NCBI GenBank assembly: GCA_013399695.1
Contig: VXAU01006141.1
Location: 1,369,236-1,433,235 of the forward strand
Source: Formicarius rufipectus
Taxonomy: Eukaryota > Chordata > Aves > Passeriformes > Formicariidae
Direction: 5' to 3'
DNA length: 64,000 nt
How positions within the stretch are numbered: position 1 is the first letter of the stretch; every line of letters starts with the position of its first letter. The notes below the pieces were generated by a model. That model was not told the DNA's origin. It ran no database searches and saw nothing but the letters and a program-made list of their open reading frames with translations. A program made the translations under genes and the position numbers. Positions 37,868 through 52,708 of the stretch are shown piece after piece.

Positions 37868-40800
37868 GGTATGTTGCATTTTAAAAATTTCAAGGAATAG
37901 ATAATTGTAGAAAGTACTTCACTTCCCCTCATCTTCTCATCAGAAACCTGGCAAAGAGTTAAACTAAAATTACAACATATGAAACAATAATGAAGAAGGA
38001 AAGGAAGGAAACGTGGTTATGCACCATTAAACCTGAGGCATTCCTGTGTGGGGTCTTTAGCTTCAAAGAGCCCATCACTCTGAAGGGAAAAGTTAGTTCA
38101 AACCCACACTTGGATTTGACTCATAATCTAAAAGAATGTCATAGTAATAAGACATAATGACAGCAGTGGAAGTAAAATCTAAAAGAATACCTATTTAATT
38201 TCTAAATATAATCAGGCAACTTAAGTCTCAAAATAATAGTAAACCAGTGAGGTTGATCCATGTTTTATAAAGGGCAACTAAAAATAGGACTAACTAAACT
38301 AAGCTAAAAATAAACCAGAGAAGAAGAAAAAGAGCAAGAAAACATTTCTAATTTCTTGAAGAGGTAGAAGAAAAGATGCAACAAAAACTAAGTGGAACAA
38401 TTTATCTGCAGTCTGGTTTGAAGAATGGATGCAAAGACATCTGAAAACATTTCCAAAAGCACACCTGTTACAATACACAGTGAAACATTTCTAAGGAGAA
38501 GGTTTATGACAGCATGAACAGAAGAGCAGAGAAAAAGCTTTGAGGACAATCAAAATTCAAACCCTTCCACTTGCAAAAACAAGGAACAGTGACTGATTCT
38601 GTGATCAGAGCTGAATGGTTTGGTGGTTAAGGCTGAGCAGGAAATTTTCCCACTGATATTATAATGAAATGAAACAATGGTTAAAAAACAAACTAACTAA
38701 CTAACACCATCCCCACCCCCCTGCAAACAAACAAAAAACACACTGAAAAATATACAGGGAAATTAGTTACTGAATTTCAAATGCTGGTCACTAGCAGTGG
38801 GAACGTTCCTTGAGAGAGCGTGAGGCAGAAGGTCCTCTAGTAAGCTGATTGGAATAAAACATACATGTGTTTAATAAAGTCCCTGTTTTGTACAGGAGTT
38901 AGTGTTATGGGTTTCTGTAACTGAATTCTAGTAGAAGGGGGAGCTTCCAGAAAATCTTGTTAAATCTGGGGAAGTCCTTGTCCCCAACCTCGTCTGAGAA
39001 GTCAAAGGCACTGGAGTCAGATTGCAGTTTTAATCCAGATTTAAAACACAAAATACAGTTATCTGTGAGAATGGCTGAATGCAGGGTGCAACTGCAAGCA
39101 CGACAAGGTCTCTCACTGAGCTACCAAGAAGAGTTTGGAGCCCCTCCACTGCACTGCACAATCTGGTGCTCCCCAGTCCCTCCCATTCCCCCCTCAGTCC
39201 CCCACCGTGCTCCGCTGGACTGGTCCAACACAGTCTGTGGAAAATTGCACAGAGAGAAGACTGCTGCAAAGTGCAGGTGATCTTAAAGTTACCTGAATGC
39301 CAGTGAATAGTGATTGAGACCAGAAGATGACCAGGAAGGTATTGGCATGGAATCAGTATCATCAAAGCAGTAATTGGACCAGGAAATGGGAAAAGAAGGC
39401 TAAGATAGGTGTTTTATTGAAACTAAATACACTCATTTCTTTCAACATTTCATGAAGGAATTTTCATTAGCTTACTAAGAACCTGGTTGGTGTCATGTCT
39501 GTTGAAGATCTCCTTTCTGCTTTGTATACTGCACTGTCCTCACTGTGTTAGGGAGTGGGGAGCATGGTTTGTTCTGCTATGGAAGATCTCCAAGTATCAG
39601 TGTATACAGATTTATGTTAAACAAGAGAAGACAGATAGATTGGTCTGATTTTATTTCTCTCTTAGAAAATATAATCACTATGTTTAGATTCCTGAACACT
39701 TAATTAGTTAGGACAAATGCTCCCCACTTAGCACTGATGAGCCTTGAGAAAGTAATGTTTTTTCTGTAGCCTGAAAAATTTGAGCTACAGGTATTTTATT
39801 TTATTATAGAAATTTTAACTAGCATGAGCTAATAAAATTTAAACAGAAAAAGAAATTGCTAATACTATGAATGTTAGAAGACAAATGGATATAAGCAAAT
39901 AAATTGACTAAATAAATGTCTAGTGAATATTACATAAATGTTTTTTCCCCTTAGGAACATTGCTAAGCTTGATTAAATTTATTAATATAGTTTAGTAGAT
40001 AGGATTTCAATTATGAAAATACAGTAATACTATGAAGAAAGCAAGCGGGATCTTTTTCTAGGTGATGTCTTGCTCATTTTGTTGCACATTAGATTTCCAA
40101 AAATATGACCCTGCCTGTGTATGAAGGAAATGTAACTCATCATACTGGAATTCGTGACAGCATTATGTACACCACCAAAGAACTTGGTCAAACCACCTTA
40201 ACAGGATTATTTCTGTTGGATATAAGAGCTAAAACATATTCTGCAGTGCACTTAATACATCATTCAGAGTGCATTGAACACATTAATTAATCAGCAATGT
40301 AAGATCAAGCAATGTAAGCAAATTCGTTGCAGGCTTCACACAACACTGCATCATGGTCTTTGATTTAAGTCTGTTACAGAGGTCTTTTCCATAGGTTTTC
40401 CTCTCAGTTCTATATGTTTCTTTCTGTTCCCTGTGGCTGAACACCCATTCTGAAATTCTGGGATGAAGGATACTCAACAGACGCAGGGATCATATCTCAC
40501 ACTGCCCAGCAAAAGAGTCAGCAACCCATAGCAATTTGACTCCTTTCTCCATAGGTTCAAAACTGATGCAGTTGTCATGATAACCTTGCCAATTCTCTGG
40601 ATTATCCAGTTCTCTCCTTCCTCAAATATCACTTTAAAACTTCAGTGTGTGAGTCACCCTGCCTTTCTAACAAGTGTGCTGAGGCACACTGAAGAGGTTT
40701 CATTAGAATTCTCTACAGGCAGGAGCAGATTATAATAAGATTACTGTCACCAGCAGAGAGAAAACTGCAAAGGTAGATAAGAAATACTGAAGGTTGCTGG

Positions 40801-41594
40801 AGGTGTAAGGGAGGCTAGAAAAATAGGATTCTTTCAAAATAAACAAGCCAGTTGAATCCCTTTAGGACACTGATAACAGCAACATTGCAGAAAGAGTTGA
40901 GGAGTTGTATGGTAGAAACATTCCACATTCGCTAGGAGCGCCAGTGGAAAAGAAATGCAGATCCATATGAATTTACAAAGGAAGACTTTGAGGTTAACTG
41001 CTTTAAAATTCTTCAACTCTCAGAAAAAAACTACAGCCATTTCCAAAACATGCGTAACACTGTGATCAACTTTTCAAACACAGCTGGTGCAACATGCTCC
41101 TTAGAGCTGATGAAGTATTCTCCAGCTGGCTCCAAAACTTGTCCCAGGCACAGGAGGAGAGGTACTGCATAGCATGAATTAGGAAATTGCAAGAGAAAGG
41201 TAAAAAGAAGCACCATTTCTAGATTGCTTACATGCAGACATTGATAAACAGCATCAAAAAATGCTGACTTCCACCCCACATGTTCATCCCCCTTGTAACA
41301 TTTTGAAGGAGTCACATTCCGAGCACCCTTCTGTTCCCCTACTATTCTTAGAGAGAACAAATTCAAAAAGGACAATTGATTACCTCCTCTAAAGCCTTCC
41401 ATTGCTATTTCTCTAGTTTAACAGCAACAGCTAAAAAATTTGACGGCAATTAAGATGCAGGTCTGCAGGGAATTGCTGGCTGTCACAGCAGCCAGTATTT
41501 TCTTATTAATTTTCATTTTACCCTCTCATCTGACTGCATCTGTCTGCTATCTTCTGTCTGCCTTTATCTTTCTACTCTATGGGAGAGGAATCAC

Positions 41595-41616
41595 TTTTTT
41601 TTTTTTTTTTTTTTTT
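41595..41616. repeat. T22 homopolymer
   Basis: An uninterrupted run of 22 T. No retroposed gene or SINE body was recognised next to it on the minus strand, so it is annotated only as a homopolymer. Confidence 0.95.
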
Positions 41617-44441
41617 CGCCTTTCTGCTAATAAAGTGTCCTGCAACTCTGACTGAGCTGTCACCATGCCACAGTATAACAACAGTAAAGCATTTTCAGGA
41701 GCCAAAAATAGGCAAAAAATGGAAGGTCAGGAAAACTTCCACCCATCCTTTTCCTTTGAGATGGGAGCCTCATCAGGAACAGAAATCTCCCTTGTGCATT
41801 ATTAGCTAATGGGGCAACAAAAAGAGTCTATGATTTAGCTCTAACATACATCTCATTATAAAGAAAGGTGTTATTCAAGATTCACCCAAAAGATACATAC
41901 ATACCCCTCTTTCATCTCTCCCAATCTCCTCTTGCCATAAATGAGTGAAATTTGTTGAACCTAACAAATTAAGGACCCTCTATTCCTGGGAAAGTTTTTA
42001 TGCTGAGGGGCAAAAACGAGGAGAGTCAACAGAAACATGTTTTGTGCATTCTCTCTAGCAGGGTGCCCCCACAAAGTCCACTTCCATAATAAAACACTCT
42101 CTCTTGTAACAAGTTCTGAATATTATAAATGTTGTTACAACTAGCAATTCCTTGCCTCTTATTTTTCAAATATAAGAATTACCACATGTTCTGTATATTT
42201 ATGGCACTTCCCAAAGACTGTATTACTGTAACCAAAACTATTTTAGGAGATAGAAGTGTGAGCCTGCAGTTTCCATCCTGGCTTGTTGCAATGAATTTCT
42301 TAACAATTAAAGATATTCTAAAGCCTCATCACTATAAGCATATAAATTAAAAAAAAAAAAAAGAGACAAATTTATCAAGAAAACCGTTCATACAGTTCTG
42401 ACTTACCTTCACAACACCTTCTCCTTGTTGTATATATCACCACAACACAGGGTTTAATAAAAAACTTACCAATACAAAAATGTTTTAAGACAATCCTACC
42501 TCTGAATACTAACATTTTATTTCCAGACTAACATGTTTCATTCATTCATATACTCATCAACACCATTCCAGTCTTTACAAACTTCACTTACACACATTTG
42601 AACTCAGGTGAAAGAGAATGCACAACTTACACTGAAAAAAAAAAAATTCATTGGTCTTGCTCTATTTTTGTCACTGCAGCTCAAAATAGAGACCTCCCAA
42701 AGTAATGTACTATTTCCTTTAATCATGTCAATTTAAATAAGTCTGAATTATGCTGCTGTGTGAATGCTTGGACCTATGGATGACATTTAATTTCTAAGTG
42801 AAGATGAAGGACAGAAACACTGCTGAACACTATACAGGTTCTGGTGTGGATATCTCTTTCTTGAGCACAGAGTACACATTTGGCCTTCACACGTACTCAC
42901 TTTCACATAAAAGTGCTTTCTAATCCTCAGTCAGACAGTGAAGTGAACTCTTCTACTTGCACTGAATGCCATGGTTTGCAAGAACCTGCTTCTCTAATTA
43001 CAGGAGTAAGACTTTGGACTACAATTTGCACTTCTCTAGAGTCATTGTTGTCACTTCCATAATATTACGATTGCAGTAGATTTATTTTTATCACAGTAAT
43101 TTAAGGAAAAATAGTTGCTAAGGACATTTAGATAGATCTCTAGGGAATCCACAAGGGAATTACAAACTCTTATAATCCCATTCCTGCAGAATACTATGTG
43201 TTGGATCCTCTGGTAACAAGATACTACTGCTGCACCATGTACATCCATATGGAAATGGCAGCCCATAATTCAGTTTACAAGCCCATTCAGCCCTTGGACT
43301 CTTTCTTGGAATTGCCAAAGGCATTAATTATGGTTGGAGCTGTTTTGTGACCTGGGTGCTTCACCAGGACTGCAAATAACATCATATTTAACAGATTTAA
43401 AAAAAAAGGCTATAATTCACTAGAAAGGCAGAATTTGGTACAGTGATTTGAGTAATGATGTTCTATATTGCTTTACCAGTTCTTTCACTTGGTGCAGTCC
43501 TGGAATGCTCTATCATCCACTGGAGAATGTTAGCTTTATAAATAAGATCTAAGACACATAGTTTTTGGAAACAAGGGTAGGGTAATGGTCAGAACTTTAA
43601 AGCCCTCAAAGGTTAACCTGTATCACTGAGTACACCCTTCTTTAAGGGATGGTATTTCAAAACATTCTTTTTTTGGTATGTCAACCTTTGCTAAGTATGT
43701 AAATGGAGTTTCCCTACTCTTAAAATAGTCAATTAAACTAATGTAGATCATGCCTATAGGGTTTCGTTTACAAGCATTCAGCTTATGCGTTTACATGTAC
43801 AATGCTGAACTGGTCTACTGCTTCCCAATCCTTGAATCATGGCTCTCAAGACTACCTCAGAAGAGGTTTAATGTTCTTGGTCTTCCACCACAGACTTGGG
43901 GGAAATGGAGGTGGAATGGGAAATTGCTGTATTTGTCCTCCTAATGCGAGGTCAGATTAGCTCTGTGTAAGACATTCCTGATTGACATTTTATTTGAAAT
44001 GTCCCATGATGGAGAATCTGCACTAAGAACTTCGGTTTCACTGTCTATACTATCAGAAGATTTTTCCTCAAAAGTCAGCATACTCCACACATGCTGGTTT
44101 GTTACATCCCTAGTGAACCCACAAGAAAGTCTGTTCCTCACCTTTCCAGGTATCATCTAAGTGTTTGACAGTCACTTCCATGCATCTCACATTCCACTTA
44201 CTGGTCTAAAAGCTGTTCTGACTGCTGTGCTGTTACGGGAAAGAGAAAGAGTTTTCAATCCCCTCTCTCTCAAGTACATCAGTCATAATTTTGTTCTGTC
44301 GTTATCTTGGTCCAAGCAATTAACTTACTCCTTTTAGTTTGTATGTTTGTTTCTTCCCTTGCACTCCTGAGCTTTGTGTTCACTAAACTGAATCATTGTA
44401 GGGACAACAGGATGTCCATGCACAGAGATAATAAGAATTTG

Positions 44442-44551
44442 ACTGGACAAGACCTCAAGGAACCTGCTATAATGGCAAAGCCCTGCTTTCAGCAGGCAGT
44501 TTGACCAGACGACCTCCAGACGTCCCTTTTAGACTGAATTATTTTATGATT
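44442..44551 (+). mobile_element. CR1 LINE 3'-end fragment
   Basis: ACTGGACAAGACCTCAAGGAACCTGCT is followed by CCCTGCTTTCAGCAGGCAGTTTGACCAGACGACCTC, then CGTCCCTTTTAGACTGAATTATTTTATGATT. Block by block this is the avian CR1 3' UTR (TGCTTTGAGCAGG, TTGGACTAGATGATCTC, GGTCCCTTCCAACC, ATTCTGTGATT). The last 110 bases of an element in plus orientation, strongly 5'-truncated and moderately diverged. Confidence 0.85.
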
Positions 44552-46637
44552 AATATTTGTAGGTTGGAACCTTTAGGATGAATGACCAAATTAGCCTTTA
44601 CAAAAGTATCATCTGCTCCACATTAATCGCAAAGCAATGGATTATGTGTAATATCCTTCTCCTCTTCCCATGATAGATGAACCATTATCTCATTTCAAGG
44701 GAAAGGTGTGACTCTTTATAAAACCTAATGCAGTGGCAGTTGTTTGCTGAACAAGTATGTCCTGATATTTAATTAGGTGAGAGAATTACACCTCCTTTTT
44801 CCTCATTTGAACCTAGTCACAAAGTCTCTGCTTCTGATTACCTATACTGATTGATTGCCACTGGGTTTTTCCATTTCACATTTTAAACAGATTTTCCTTC
44901 CTCCTCACAGAGACTGCTCTGCTCACAAATATTCATATATTTAAGCATTCTCATCTACAATGCTGGACTGGCCTCAGCATTAGCCAGCATGAGTTTTCTC
45001 ATCTTGGCTTTGTGCTTTCCAGAGGCTGAGAACACAGTAGGAATGATGGCTCTTGCTCTCCTTGGTGACTGAGTCACTGGTTCAACTAAATGAAACTCCA
45101 TAAATTATGAAAGAGTTAACAATAAATAAAAAAAGTCTCATCTGTGAAGATTTGCTTTATTCAGGTTTAACCGTAACTAACTGCTTCTTCAGTAACTGTT
45201 GAAATAGTGAACAAATTTTTATGAGTCAACAACTCTACTGGAGTGCCTTTTTAAGGCTGATTGCATTTTAGTGGGTGAGCATATGGATAAGAAACCTATT
45301 ATCCATCTAAGAGATCTTGTCCCTTGGTCCTCAAATATTTTAGTTCAAACTCTTCCCTTTTTTCCTCCCAGTAAGCAACATTACTTTGGATTTTAATGCA
45401 CAATCTGCCCTTTTCCCACCTATCATGGGCATTGCAATGCAACAGAATTAAGTATTCTGCCAAAAAATCTGCATGTCTTCTGCATTCACCCAGTTGGGAC
45501 CAATCAACTATTACTTAGAAAATTAGATCAGAAGGCCAGTTATGCCTCTGGAAAAGTCACATTTCTGGTGTATGACTCAGTCTCACTACAGATTGCTGGG
45601 AAAAATTACAGCTCCAAGGTGTTTATCATAAGAATGGATTGGTTATATTGTTTATTATAAGAATAAACTTGTATTTCATGCACCAAGGGTAAACAGTGAA
45701 ATATAATGATTGCAATAATGTGAAAGTGATGTACGAAGTCCCCCCCGCACTCTTAAGCCAGTAAGCTTATCATGTAGGCATTCTCCTGATGAAGAAATCA
45801 CTCCAATCATAGGACAACCATGAAGAAACTCTCTCTGCTTTACTGTATGTATGCTTAGCAAAGCACCATCCTTGATCACTAGGTTTCTATGTTTTCTGTG
45901 TGCTGTTCACTAATTGTTAGTTCTAAGTGCTGATTAACCATGGAGAACCACATCTCCCACTACTGAATTAGCATCAAGAAACCATTAAATATCTCAAAGT
46001 ACAGTTATCCTCTTTTCTGTCCTTCTCTCTCTCTATGTACCAACAGATCAAAATGATTATATTTTTGTTTGTAATTCCTCATGCAAGAAATACTTTAAAA
46101 GATACTAATTTTCTTTTGTGTTGAAGTTACATTGTATTGAAGAAGGGAATCTTATACTGTTCACCAGACAATGGAGATATTTTGAAAATATCTGCACTGG
46201 AGGTGTGTTTATCCAACTTCGTCACTGGTGTCCCTTTTGGGGCCTTTCATGTAACCACCAAATATCTGAAAAATTTTCCAACAAAAAATATCCCAGACTT
46301 TCCCTTTTTTATTAAGCTAATAAGACATGGGAAATATTAATACAATTTCCCACCTTCCTGAGTGAAACTGAAGAATGGCAAAGTTGTCAACACTTTATAA
46401 CTTATGTATCATCCAGCCACAGAGCTTCTTTTTTTCCCTTAATGGGCGGTCTCTCAAGAATAAGTAGTCAGAAGGAAGGTTGAATGATGCTGCAGGCAGT
46501 GGTGTTTCATGCTAGTCAAGCCCCCAGTATCACATTATTATTTTTGGAGAGACAGATGAAGAGTACAGCCTTTTCTGGGTGCAGGAAGGATGGTCTTCTT
46601 CACCCATCTTGCATATTGACCACCTGACTGTAGGATC

Positions 46638-46675
46638 ATTCACAGAGATGGAGAACATTCACAGAGATGGAGAAT
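46638..46675. repeat. 19-bp tandem duplication
   Basis: ATTCACAGAGATGGAGAAC is followed directly by ATTCACAGAGATGGAGAAT, 18 of 19 identical. It is too short and recent-looking to be a satellite and probably arose by slippage. Confidence 0.95.
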
Positions 46676-48554
46676 GGCAATTGGTCCTTTTCATGGACGA
46701 TGTGTTTGTGAACAGCTGGTGGAACTGGCGCAGAGAGCACAAGGCACAAAGTGCACTCTCAAACTCAGTGGCAGCAGCTGAGCAGCAGCCCTGGTATTCA
46801 CATGAAGTCCTGTTGTCAAGGTTCAACTGTGACAGCTCACATTTTTTATTAAAATGGTACTTCTCAGAGCTGCTAGGCACCTGTTATAGCAGGAACCTCA
46901 GAGAAGGTAATTTATTACTGATGTATTTTTAATAGAGCAACTGTCTCTGAGGAAATCATTGATCATTGTAGTTAATGGCCAGAATATCATACAATGTAAT
47001 TAATAATTGTATCAGCACTAGCGAGTCATTTGATAAAGAGAATTTCTGACCTTTATAAGATTTCTAATCCTATAATAATATCTATGGTAGAGGCTGGACA
47101 AAGAAAAATCAAGTTCCAGGGCTCAGAAAACTTTTAATGAGAACCCACTTGGATACAAAGTGAAAAATGGTCAGAGAACCATTATATGTAACCCATCATT
47201 GTTTCTGTGGGCAACCGCAGCTAGTGAAACCGGAAGATCGCACCCCCTGCATAAAATGAATATGTGTTTGAAAATGGGGCGAAATACTGCCTTTATTTGC
47301 TATATGTTTTTTTTTCTATTGCCTGTCTTAATTTGAGCATTTAAATAATCTTTAAATATGCCTCTGAATGGACAAATGAAAAAGTAGATGTCACATTGAC
47401 ATTGTGTCAAGCAAGAGAGGAGAAGAGGAGGATGCAAAACAAACAAACAAACCCCAGACCTCTTGGTCTCAATGTAAAAGGACTTCAGTGGAACAAACAG
47501 GTCTCAAAGACAACCTCATGCAGGTATGGATTGAGTAGTTAGCTGGTGGGGACAGCTAGTTGGCTGATAATTCTTTTTAGCTTAGTAGTGAAGATTTGCA
47601 GAATGTAAAATTAAAGTCTTTCATGTATATTGAGAAAAAGAAGGCAAAATGTCAAGGACAATGTAGCTGAGCAGAAGAAACTGGAGATATAAGCTTTGAG
47701 GAAAACAGAGGTTTAAAGCCCAGTAAAGCAAAAAGACAACACAACAATGCACTAGAGAGCAATGAAATCTTACTTTGTACAAGAAGCAGAAACGGTGCAC
47801 ATCTGAGATAGCTGCAACTATGCTAAATAATCAAGAGAGAACAAGCAAACCTCAACTCACATGGACTACTTACAACTGTAATCATCTCTGCACATGGGAC
47901 AATGTAACAACCAATGGGTTAATTCATAGGCATCTACTCTAAATTCTAATAGCCCTTATATAACCTTGTTTTATTATCTGTCATACTTTCTAGATATTTA
48001 AGTTTTTTTCAAATTAGTATTGAACCTTGAATCCCAGTAGTATATTTTTAGTCAGCTGTAAAGACTACACCAGGAGAGACCAGCAGGGTCTATCTGGGGA
48101 CATGACATTACTCCGTACTGCCACTGCTGAGATAGCCTGTGGGTAGGCAGCAGCTCTATGCTGGCAAGTTAAGAAGCACACATTTCATAGAGTACTTCTA
48201 CCAGATACTCAAAAATCAGATCATACCAAGTCTGATAGTGAATGTTTTGGTGTAAGAATAACCTTGGGTGTCAGGTTGACTGAGCCTCCTTATTTCTTCT
48301 CCTTGCAAGACAACATTTATCCAGCTGCCATAAGCACTCCACCTATCTCTGAGGCTGCTCCCACCACCAGAACTAAAACCATGACTTGATCCTACACCAA
48401 AAGAAAACCCAAAGCTAGGACAAGGCCAGAGAGGAAACATCAAAAAAACAGTGGTTTCTGCTATTTCTGTCATCTTGATAACTGTTCCTTATAGCCCTCA
48501 TGGAGCCACCAGATGGTGCACATCTGCCCTAGCAGGAACCTATGGAGTTTGGGA

Positions 48555-48586
48555 CATGGTTTCCTTCAGGCATGGTTTCCTTCAGG
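48555..48586. repeat. 16-bp perfect tandem duplication
   Basis: CATGGTTTCCTTCAGG occurs twice with no difference between copies, suggesting a recent duplication. Confidence 0.97.
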
Positions 48587-49775
48587 CTGCAAGATGCAGG
48601 CTGACATCCCTTGTGGGCTGTCACCCACAGCAAGGAAAGAGCCAGCTTTCCTATAAAGAAAACTGAAAGAGCACTTGATTGTAGGTTCCTTTCACATCAC
48701 TGCACTTCACACCCTTAAAAGGAACAACCAAAAGAAGTGCTGAGATCGTGAACTTTCTGGGAGAACCTTCTATTTCCCTGAAAATTTTCACTGTCCTGCT
48801 TCACCACCCCAAAATGGCTAGCCCATTTATACATATGAAGACTAGAGGCAGGGCTGGATGCCTCTTCCTGTGAGCATAAGTCCCATAAGGTTTAGCAGGG
48901 AGAGTGAGAAAGATATTTTCCATTGTGGATCAATGAGAAAAATTTAAAGAAACCACTATGGTCTATGGATGAAATGGTAAATCTCAAATAGAAAAATGGT
49001 ATTGAACTACAGGCTCATCCAAATACAGCCATCTTCAACAGTGCAGAAAATCTGGCCAGGGAGAGCATTTCAGTTGCTAGGTGCATTACGAAGAGAGAGA
49101 AAGGAAAAAGAAATTGAATGAGGCCCCTGCCCTGACAGATCCTGACTTTGAATCAGAGATTTGAAATCTATTTTCTTCTCCCTTACTGTCTGGTTTTCTA
49201 GACACTTAATCTCCCTTTGTATTGACCACTGCCCCATCAAAGTGTCAACCATCACTGTCTTCCACTTTGCCTGATCTTTAATTTGGCTCCCCATCAGCAA
49301 TATCATACCTGTCCCTGTTGTTGGGCTTCTCCAACACAAAAGCAAAATGTGAAGGGCTCAGCTGCAATGAGCTTAACTCTCTTGGAGGAGCAGCATTTTG
49401 TCCTCTTTTCCTACCAGCTCTTTTTCTACTGCCTACTCTAGAAACTGCTGCAGTGCAAAGTTTTGGCACAGCAGACAATTCCATACCAGTACAACTTGGA
49501 CGTTTCTGAAGAGGGAACAAAAATTAAGTAACTGAGACATTGCAACTGCTGATCTATCTCACAGTATCATCTCTTTGCCTGGAAGGAGCAAGGAGATGTG
49601 CAGAGAGGACCAAGAGCAGGAAGTCTTACAGAAGCATTTGCAAGACAACTCTGGCAACCCACAGATGTTCTGACAGGAGCAGATGGTGCTGTGCTTGCCT
49701 TTGGTGTGTTTTAGCTGATCCTCTGAGGGCAATCACTCTTTCAAATGATTTGCATATTATGGTCTGGACAAATAC

Positions 49776-49830
49776 TTTTTCCCATTTTCCAGCGAAGGCA
49801 CTCTGAGAGGCTAATGGAGAAGGGAAACTA
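49776..49830 (-). mobile_element. Weak MIR/L2-like relic
   Basis: TTTTCCCATTTTCCAGCGAAG followed by GCACTCTGAGAGGCTAA parallels the MIR/L2 3' block CCCATTTTACAGATGAGG ... GCACAGAGAGGTTAA in reverse orientation. The match is short and no flanking core similarity was seen, so chance is a real possibility. Confidence 0.3.
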
Positions 49831-52708
49831 ACTTCTTCCAAGCTTTTTTAATCACATACTTAGGCAAAGATAACAGGCCTTTGAAGAAGAGGAATCTAAG
49901 CGAGCACAACAGTGACATCCAGAGGGCAGAGACCAGCGAGCAGAATTTTGCCAAATATAAATCAGAGAGGAAAAAGAAAGAAAAGAAAAATTACTAGGGG
50001 TGGGTTTCAAGCCCAGTTAATGGTAGGCTTCTCACCTCCCACAGCTGCTGCTTTATCAATGTACCTGACCACCCATGAGAAGCAAGGTACAGGGAACACT
50101 TCTTAGATACCAGTGACTAACATATCCCTCCTTCTGTGGGGCAAATGAAGATACATCTCCCTACAACAAACCGGAGTGCACATGAGATGCAGCACCACAC
50201 AAACTGCATCAATTGTTGAGTAGTCCCAGCCTTCTGAAATGACTCAAAAGAGCTGTAGCAGTGCTGTGGGTGCAGACTTGCTACCACTGATTCAGGTGAA
50301 CATCCCCTGCTCTTTTGTCTGTAGGGCTGTACATGCTGTGAGCTGCCTTTTTGCAGCTGTGACTGTCCAAAATGGCTCTTCGGTTTCTCTCCACTGCATG
50401 AGTGCCCTCTCTGTCCCCCAGTTTTTTAAGTTAGCCCCTCTGTGTTGTCAACCCCACTTTCTCCTTCTCTTCCAAATCTGTGATTCTGTGTGCTTTAAAA
50501 AAATACAACACAATTTGTACAGAAGCAGGTTGTTATTTTCTGCTGTTTTCACCAGGAGTAACTAAACTTGTTTGCATTTAGGAGACCTCAAGATCACAGG
50601 CTCCCTACCATTATGCACATGACACGTGGTGTTCCTGCTACTATAGAAAAAGAGATTTCAGCCTCTTCATACATTCAAGACAAAGAATGCTGTAGGTGGG
50701 TAGATGGGCAGTTCATGTTGACCCATCTGGAGTTTGGTCCAAACTGGAATGGTATTAGATCAGGACAGACTTACTGTATGCGGCAGCAGGTGAAAAGGTG
50801 TAGGCTCTGCCCTCCTGCAAGTCAGCCGGAGCAGGCTGGATTTCACTTGTCTGCAGGCTTAGCGAGGCTTCTGTTTGCTCAAGCAGGCTTAGAAATCCCA
50901 GGGGGGAAGACCATTATCCTATTTACTGAGTCACGATGATTCACTTAGCATTCAGCTTCCATCAGATACGGCAGCTCCTGGAGTTTAAACGAAATCTGTT
51001 TCCATCCTGCTGTTATTTCAGTCTCTCACTGGTTTATGCAACTTCTCAGAAACTTCCACTTTCCATGGAAAGCAAGTCTGGGTGTTTATTTATCTATTGA
51101 AGATACATTTGGAGAAGCTTGTGTTAAGAGTAAAGTACAAGGGGACTAGGCAGGGGGTATAAAGCATGCAATATGGTTAAAATCGTCAAGAACCATGTGC
51201 CTTTTTTAGAAAAGAGCTTTTATGTCATTGAAGGAAATGTTCTAACCTACCATGAGAACAACTTCAATGAAAGATATCTTCAAAAATGCCCCTTTTTGTA
51301 AATTCAGCCATGCTGTGGCATAGCCAGTTACAGATAGGGTCTTCATGCCAGGGGACCAAGCAGACAGCTCTAATCAAGACTTACAAAGGGCAAAGTCACA
51401 GCTGCGATGTCAGTGCCAAGGGCAGCAGAGATGCACAGCAGCTACAACCTTTACCAACTGACAATAACCAAACAGCTGAGAGAAGAGGGTGTGAAGATTG
51501 ACACAGAAGTGACAGAGTCAAGCTCTCCTTGAAACTGACCTGGAGCAGGGAATTGTGCAAAGGAGATGTTTCCTCTCTCCCCAAAGTCCAGTGGTACAGA
51601 AAAATCCATGTTGTGCCTAGGATCAGAGCCTGCAGCAGAACCACTGCTCATTCCCTCCACCCTGGAGGTTGCCTCATGCTGCATAAATTCTCAGTGGGCA
51701 TCTGACTACTGCTGTGCATGCCAGATGGACACAGGCATATTCAGAGGCCAGTACTTGTAAATGTTTAGGAGGACCTCTGCTTTCAGCTGCATACCAAACC
51801 TCACCCCTTTTGTAGTCAATGAAAAATTCCACAGATTTCAATGGGACTTTGATTTTAATCCATAAATCCATTCAACTTGGAAATCACGATTTGAGCTTAA
51901 AGACACATGATGAATTAGGATTTCTATTGAGCAAGAGAGACACAGCATTTTAAAAGGATTAAAAGTATATACAACTGAGCTGTGTTCCAGTCACACTCCT
52001 TGAAACAGATGCTATTACCCCATTTTGATATACACTTTTGGATTTCCCTTGTGTCTCCCAGTGAAGAAGTTTCCCAGGAGCCCTTTAAAGAGTATCAAAC
52101 GTTACAAGCCACAGGAACATGTTCTCTGAAAAATGCTCCAGAGTGAGTAGAACTAGGAGTAAATTAGCACTGTTAATGTATTTCCAAAATACATTTTAGA
52201 CAGTTCCAGTGGCATGATCTGTTTTTCATGGCAAAACAGCAGTTTTAAAAGTGACTTTAACCTCTGCACATAAAGCTAGTGCTTCAGTGCTCCCCAAAGG
52301 CCATAGATCCCTCAGGCTGCCAGGCTTCAGAGCTGGGACAGATGCACCAAGAGAGGTTTAAGGTACCTGAGTCCTTGTAAGGGAATTTCAGATTTGTGAA
52401 TGATTTGGGCTCATAAACTTATGACAAAGCTTCTTAAGGCAGAGGTGGGACCAAAAAAGTCATAAGATCAGCAACACCTTTAGCTCTGCAACAGTACTTT
52501 CAGGCACTGTGTCCAGCTCCAACCTGGTGAAGCACAGGCGATGTGAAGTCTCTCCTGAGGGCTTTCAAACATCCCTGTGTGCTTGATGAGAAACAGATGT
52601 ACACTTACATCTCAGTGAAACTGGTATTTTTTGGGGTTGCTTTATTTGTCCATTCCAAAGGGCCCTATTCCACACACATTCAAGGAAGAAGCAGCTCACA
52701 CAAATTAT

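Larger units (their letters stand above)
33874..44441. other. Long unique noncoding stretch, no gene recognised
   Basis: About 10.5 kb with no supported gene. The frames at 39030-39365 (minus, 111 codons) and 41031-41402 (minus, 123 codons) match nothing known. Small features are a 21-base near-palindrome at 37847-37867, a CTAA/C-run/CAAA simple stretch at 38686-38740, a T22 run at 41595-41616 and A runs at 42350-42362 and 42637-42648. Otherwise it is AT-rich and featureless to my eye. Confidence 0.55.

Noticed and set aside
41031..41402. Minus-strand 123-codon frame with a plausible hydrophobic segment
   Set aside because: No recognisable domain. An acceptor-like CTATGCAG lies inside, but no coherent exon could be built.
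46579..46932. Plus-strand 117-codon frame
   Set aside because: Spans a recent tandem duplication and matches no family.
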